Positions 35,116 to 38,651 of a stretch of DNA of 38,651 nucleotides are shown piece by piece. This stretch comes from Liolophura sinensis. Its lineage: Eukaryota > Mollusca > Polyplacophora > Chitonida > Chitonidae. Every line of letters starts with the position of its first letter. Within the stretch, counting starts at the first letter, position 1. The stretch spans positions 1 to 38,651 of the forward strand of contig NW_027018341.1 in the NCBI RefSeq assembly GCF_032854445.1, read 5' to 3'. The notes below the pieces were generated by a model. It was not told the DNA's origin and made no database searches. It was given only the letters and a program-made list of their open reading frames with translations. A program made the translations under genes and the position numbers.

Positions 35116-37860
35116 TTGTGACGAGAAATCGAATGGTGCAAACCGCGTTGCTCTCCAACCAATACTTTTGGCTGTAGTGACAATTGAATGATCATTTATG
35201 TCATAATCACGTGCCCAGCAACGGCTCTTACTCCATGGAAACCAGGGAAATTTGCAATTTTTCAACAGCTGCCGATGCCTGGCTCAATTCCGCATCTTTT
35301 GGCACCTTACTGAAGTGGGTTAGTGTTCAGTTGTACTTTTTACAGCAGACTGTATCAAGTACCTTGTGTTTTTTATGTACAAATGGTCTGGTTTTTCTAC
35401 ACGTAGATAAAGACATTGACATCGTCTTGCACTTAGAAGTAAGGCAATTGCTGGGTGAGTAAAATGGGCTTAGCCCAAAGATTTGACGTCTTCTGGGCTA
35501 CCGAAGGGCACATAACTTATAGTCAAAAGTTGAATATAGTAATGACCAGTCGCGATTGTACAGAGTACAGTGTAGCCGATTTCAATTAACAAAAAGACCG
35601 GGCAAAAATGCAAAAGTGGAAAAACTGTTCCAGTGCTACTAGTAAGAGCCTAATCCGACGTATTTTGTGACGAGAAATCGAATGGTGCAAACCGCGTTGC
35701 TCTCCGACCAATACTTTAGGCTGTAGCGACAGATCAATGATCATTGATGTCATAATCACGTGCCCAGCAACGGCTCTTACTCCATGGAAACCAGGGATAT
35801 TTGCAATTTTTTAACAGCTGCCGATGCCTGGCTCAATTCCACATCTTTTGGCACCTTATAAATGTGGGTCAGTGTTTAGTTGTACTTTTTACAGCAGACT
35901 GTATCAAGTACCTTGTGTTTTTTATGTACAAATGGTGTGGTTTTTCTACACGTAGATAAAGACATTGAGATTGTCTTGGACTTAGAATAAGACAATTGCT
36001 GGGTGAGTTAAATGGGCTTAGCCCAAAGATTTGACGTCTTCTGGGCTACCGAAGGGCACATAACTTATATTCAAAAGTTGAATATAGTAATGACCAGTCG
36101 CGATTGTACAGAGTACAGTGTAGCCGATTTCAATTAACAAAAAGACCAGGTAAAAATGCAAAAGTGGAAAAACTGTTCCAGTGCTGCTGGTAAGAGGCTA
36201 TTCCGACGTATTTTGTGACGAGAAATCGAATGGTGCAAACCGCATTGCTCTCCGACCAATACTTTTGGCTGTAGTGACCATTGAATGATCATTTATGTCA
36301 TAATCACGTGCCCAGCAACGGCTCTTACTCCATGGAAACCAGGGAAATTTGCAATTTTTTCAACAGCTGCCGATGCCTGGCTCAATTCCACATCTTTTGG
36401 CACCTTATAAATGTGGGTCAGTGTTTAGTTGTACTTTTCACAGCAGACTGTATCAAGTACCTTGTGTTTTTTATGTACAAATGGTGTGGTTTTTCTACAC
36501 GTAGATAAAGACATTGAGATTGTCTTGGACTTAGAAGTAAGACAATTGCTGGGTGAGTTAAATGGGCTTAGCCCAAAGATTTGACGTCTTCTGGGCTACC
36601 GAAGGGCACATAACTTATAATCAAAAGTTGAATATAGTAATGACCAGTCGCGATTGTACAGAGTACAGTGTAGCCGATTTCAATTAACAAAAAGACCAGG
36701 TAAAAATGCAAAAGTGGAAAAACTGTTCCAGTGCTGCTGGTAACAAGCTAATCCGACGTATTTTGTGACGAGAAATCGAATGGTGCAAACCGCGTTGCTC
36801 TCCGACCAATACTTTTGGCTGTAGTGACAATTGAATGATCATTGATGTCATAATCACGTGCCCAGCAACGGCTCTTACTCCATGGAAACCAGGGATATTT
36901 GCAATTTTTTAACAGCTGCCGATGCCTGGCCCAATTCCACATCTTTTGGCACCTTATAAATGTGGGTCAGTGTTTAGTTGTACTTTTTACAGCAGACTGT
37001 ATCAAGTACCTTGTGTTTTTTATGTACAAATGGTCTGGTTTTTCTACACGTAGATAAAGACATTGAGATTGTCTTGGACTTAGAAGTAAGACATTTGCTG
37101 GGTGAGTTAAATGGGCTTAGCCCAAAGATTTGACGTCTTCTGGGCTACCGAAGGGCACATAACTTATAGTCAAAAGTTGAATATAGTAATGACCAGTCGC
37201 GATTGTACAGAGTACAGTGTAGCCGATTTCAATTAACAAAAAGACCAGGTAAAAATGCAAAAGTGGAAAAACTGTTCCAGTGCTGCTGGTAAGAGGCTAA
37301 TCCGACGTATTTTGTGACGAGAAATCGAATGGTGCAAACCGCATTGCTCTCCGACCAATACTTTTGGCTGTAGTGACAATTGAATGATCATTTATGTCAT
37401 AATCACGTGCCCAGCAACGGCTCTTACTCCATGGAAACCAGGGAAATTTGCAATTTTTCAACAGCTGCCGATGCCTGGCTCAATTCCGCATCTTTTGGCA
37501 CCTTATAAATGTGGGTCAGTGTTTAGGTTGTACTTTTACAGCAGACTGTATCAAGTACCTTGTGTTTTTTATGTACAAATGGTCTGGTTTTTCTACACGT
37601 AGATAAAGACATTAAGATTGTTTTGGACTTAGAAGTAAGGCAATTGCTGGGTGAGTTAAATGGGCTTAGCCCAAAGATTTGACGTCTTCTGGGCTACCGA
37701 AGGGCACATAACTTATAGTCAAAAGTTGAATATAGTAATGACCAGTCGCGATTGTACAGAGTACAGTGTAGCCGATTTCAATTAACAAAAAGACCAGGCA
37801 AAAATGCAAAAGTGGAAAAACTGTTCCAGTGCTACTAGTAAGAGGCTAATCCGACGTATT
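35116..37860 (+). repeat. Units 65-69: B, A, D, A, D
   Basis: Unit starts are 35116, 35665, 36213, 36763 and 37312. Unit 65 has GACATCGTC, GAGTAAAATGG and GACCGGGC as in unit 24. Unit 66 is 548 bp (AGAATAAG). Unit 67 is 550 bp (one extra T). Unit 68 is class A but begins GTGACAATTG. Unit 69 has CATTAAGATTGTTTTGG and shows compensating indels, GTTTAGGTTG (+1) and ACTTTTACAG (-1), near the window's end. Confidence 0.82.
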
Positions 37861-38651
37861 TTGTGACGAGAAATCAAATGGTGCAGTCCGCATTGCTCTC
37901 CGACCAATACTTTTGGCTGTAGCGACAATTGAATGATCATTTATGTCATAATCACGTGCGTAACAACGGCTCTTACTCCATGGAAACCAGGGAAATTTGC
38001 AATTTTCAACAGCTGCCGATGCCTGGCTCAATTCCACATCTTTGCACCTTACTGAAGTGGGTTAGTGTTCAGTTGTACTTTTTACAGCAGACTGTATCAA
38101 GTACCTTGTGTTTTTTTATGTACAAATGGTGTGGTTTTTCTACACGTAGATAAAGACATTGAGATTGTCTTGCACTTAGAAGTAAGGCAATTGCTGGGTG
38201 AGTTAAATGGGCTTAGCCCAAAGATTTCAGGTCTTCTGGGCTACCGAAGGGCACATAACTTATAGTCAAAAGTTGAATATAGTAATGACCAGTCGCGATT
38301 GTACAGAGTACAGTTTAGCCGATTTCAATTAACAAAAAGACGAAGCAAAAATGCAAAAGTGGAAAAACTGTTCCAGTGCTACTAGTAAGAGGATAATCCG
38401 ACGTATTTTGTGACGAGAAATCGAATGGTGCAAACCGCGTTGCTCTCCGACCAATACTTTTGGCTGTAGCGACAGATCAATGATCATTGATGTCCATAAT
38501 CACGTGCCCAGCAAAGGCTCTTACTCCATGGAAACCAGGGATATTTGCAATTTTTTAACAGCTGCCGATGCCTGGCCCAATTTCACATCTTTTGGCACCT
38601 TATAAATGTGGGTCAGTGTTTAGTTGTACTTTTTACAGCAGACTGTATCAA
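37861..38651 (+). repeat. Units 70-71: B', partial A
   Basis: Unit 70 (37861-38407, 547 bp) has all the B' markers of unit 11 plus several indels: CAATTTTCAAC (one T lost), CATCTTTGCACC (two bases lost) and one extra T in a T-run. Unit 71 (38408-38651) is class A and is cut by the window's end. It has an extra C in ATGTCCATAATC and a substitution in GCAAAGGCTC. The array continues past the window's end. Confidence 0.86.

Larger units (their letters stand above)
1..38651. repeat. Satellite DNA array, unit about 549 bp, 70 complete units plus one partial
   Basis: The same sequence recurs head to tail across the whole window, always in one orientation. The anchor TTGTGACG recurs at 1, 544, 1096, 1636, 2184, 2733, 3282, 3831 and so on to 38408. 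Most units are exactly 549 bp. Exceptions are 543, 552, 540 and 548 (units 1-4), 550 (12, 22, 23, 49, 67), 541 (17), 547 (21, 59, 70) and 548 (66). Units differ mainly by linked substitutions that define classes A, B, C, D and B'. No other sequence is inserted. I do not recognise the unit as a named family. Long homogeneous arrays of this kind are typical of eukaryotic heterochromatin, centromeric, subtelomeric or sex-chromosomal; the location cannot be told from the window. Confidence 0.97.

Noticed and set aside
34921-35265. Bottom-strand open frame of 114 codons, and 97-100 codon relatives
   Set aside because: It is a variable stop-free stretch over the junction of two units. Its ends move with class variants. 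A hydrophobic run comes from the T-rich complement of the A-tracts, not from a known membrane protein.
1-38651. CRISPR array
   Set aside because: The repeat is 549 bp and directly adjoining, with no short repeats separated by unique spacers.
1-38651. 5S rDNA, spliced-leader or histone gene cluster
   Set aside because: I found no 5S internal control region, spliced-leader sequence or histone-coding frame in the unit on either strand.
1-38651. CENP-B box
   Set aside because: I looked for the TTCG...GGAA...CGGG pattern on both strands of a unit and did not see it. A centromeric role can be neither claimed nor excluded.

Overview
The window is one uninterrupted tandem array of satellite DNA. 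A unit of about 549 bp is repeated head to tail from the first base to the last: 70 complete units plus a 244-base partial unit (38408-38651). All units lie in the same orientation. There is no unique flanking sequence, transposon, gene or RNA gene between them. I recognise no protein-coding gene. The open frames of 60-114 codons recur once per unit because the unit recurs, and they open and close with class-specific stops and indels. The array is that of a eukaryote, most likely an animal. I cannot name the species or match the unit to a named satellite family. One unit counted by hand (3282-3830) has 228 G+C in 549 bases (41.5%) and 17 CpG, a mild CpG deficit.

Units are numbered from an arbitrary anchor TTGTGACG; unit 7 (3282-3830) is the reference for within-unit positions. 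Linked variants define a few classes. A has a 16-bp palindrome at unit 63-84, GGGATATTT, TTATAAATG and TTTGACGTC. B has AGTGACAATTG, GGGAAATTT, TTACTGAAG and TTTCAGGTC. D has a B-type 5' part and an A-type 3' part, a natural recombinant. C has TTATTCATGTGGGTCTG. B' is B-like with CACGTGCGTAAC and often CAGTCCGC.

The classes follow loose higher-order patterns. There is an A-(A/D)-B trimer (about 1.65 kb) at 8224-13156 and 14255-17548, a C-A dimer at 6577-8772 and an A-B dimer (1098 bp) at 29079-32370. Elsewhere the array is a patchwork of block duplications. Shared rare variants link blocks 2, 4, 5, 14, 38, 50 and 59 units apart. The block 24686-29078 preserves a copy of a short run in which two neighbouring units have become one fused unit, a direct trace of unequal exchange.

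Almost all single-base indels lie in about the first 1.8 kb and last 1.1 kb, while the middle keeps 549 bp nearly unchanged. This suggests the window is a whole long-read contig whose thinly covered ends are poorly polished. I see no sign of a new enzymatic or defence system. The points of interest are the array's evolution, its class-specific palindrome and TATA-like element, and the CpG-transition pattern of its variants.
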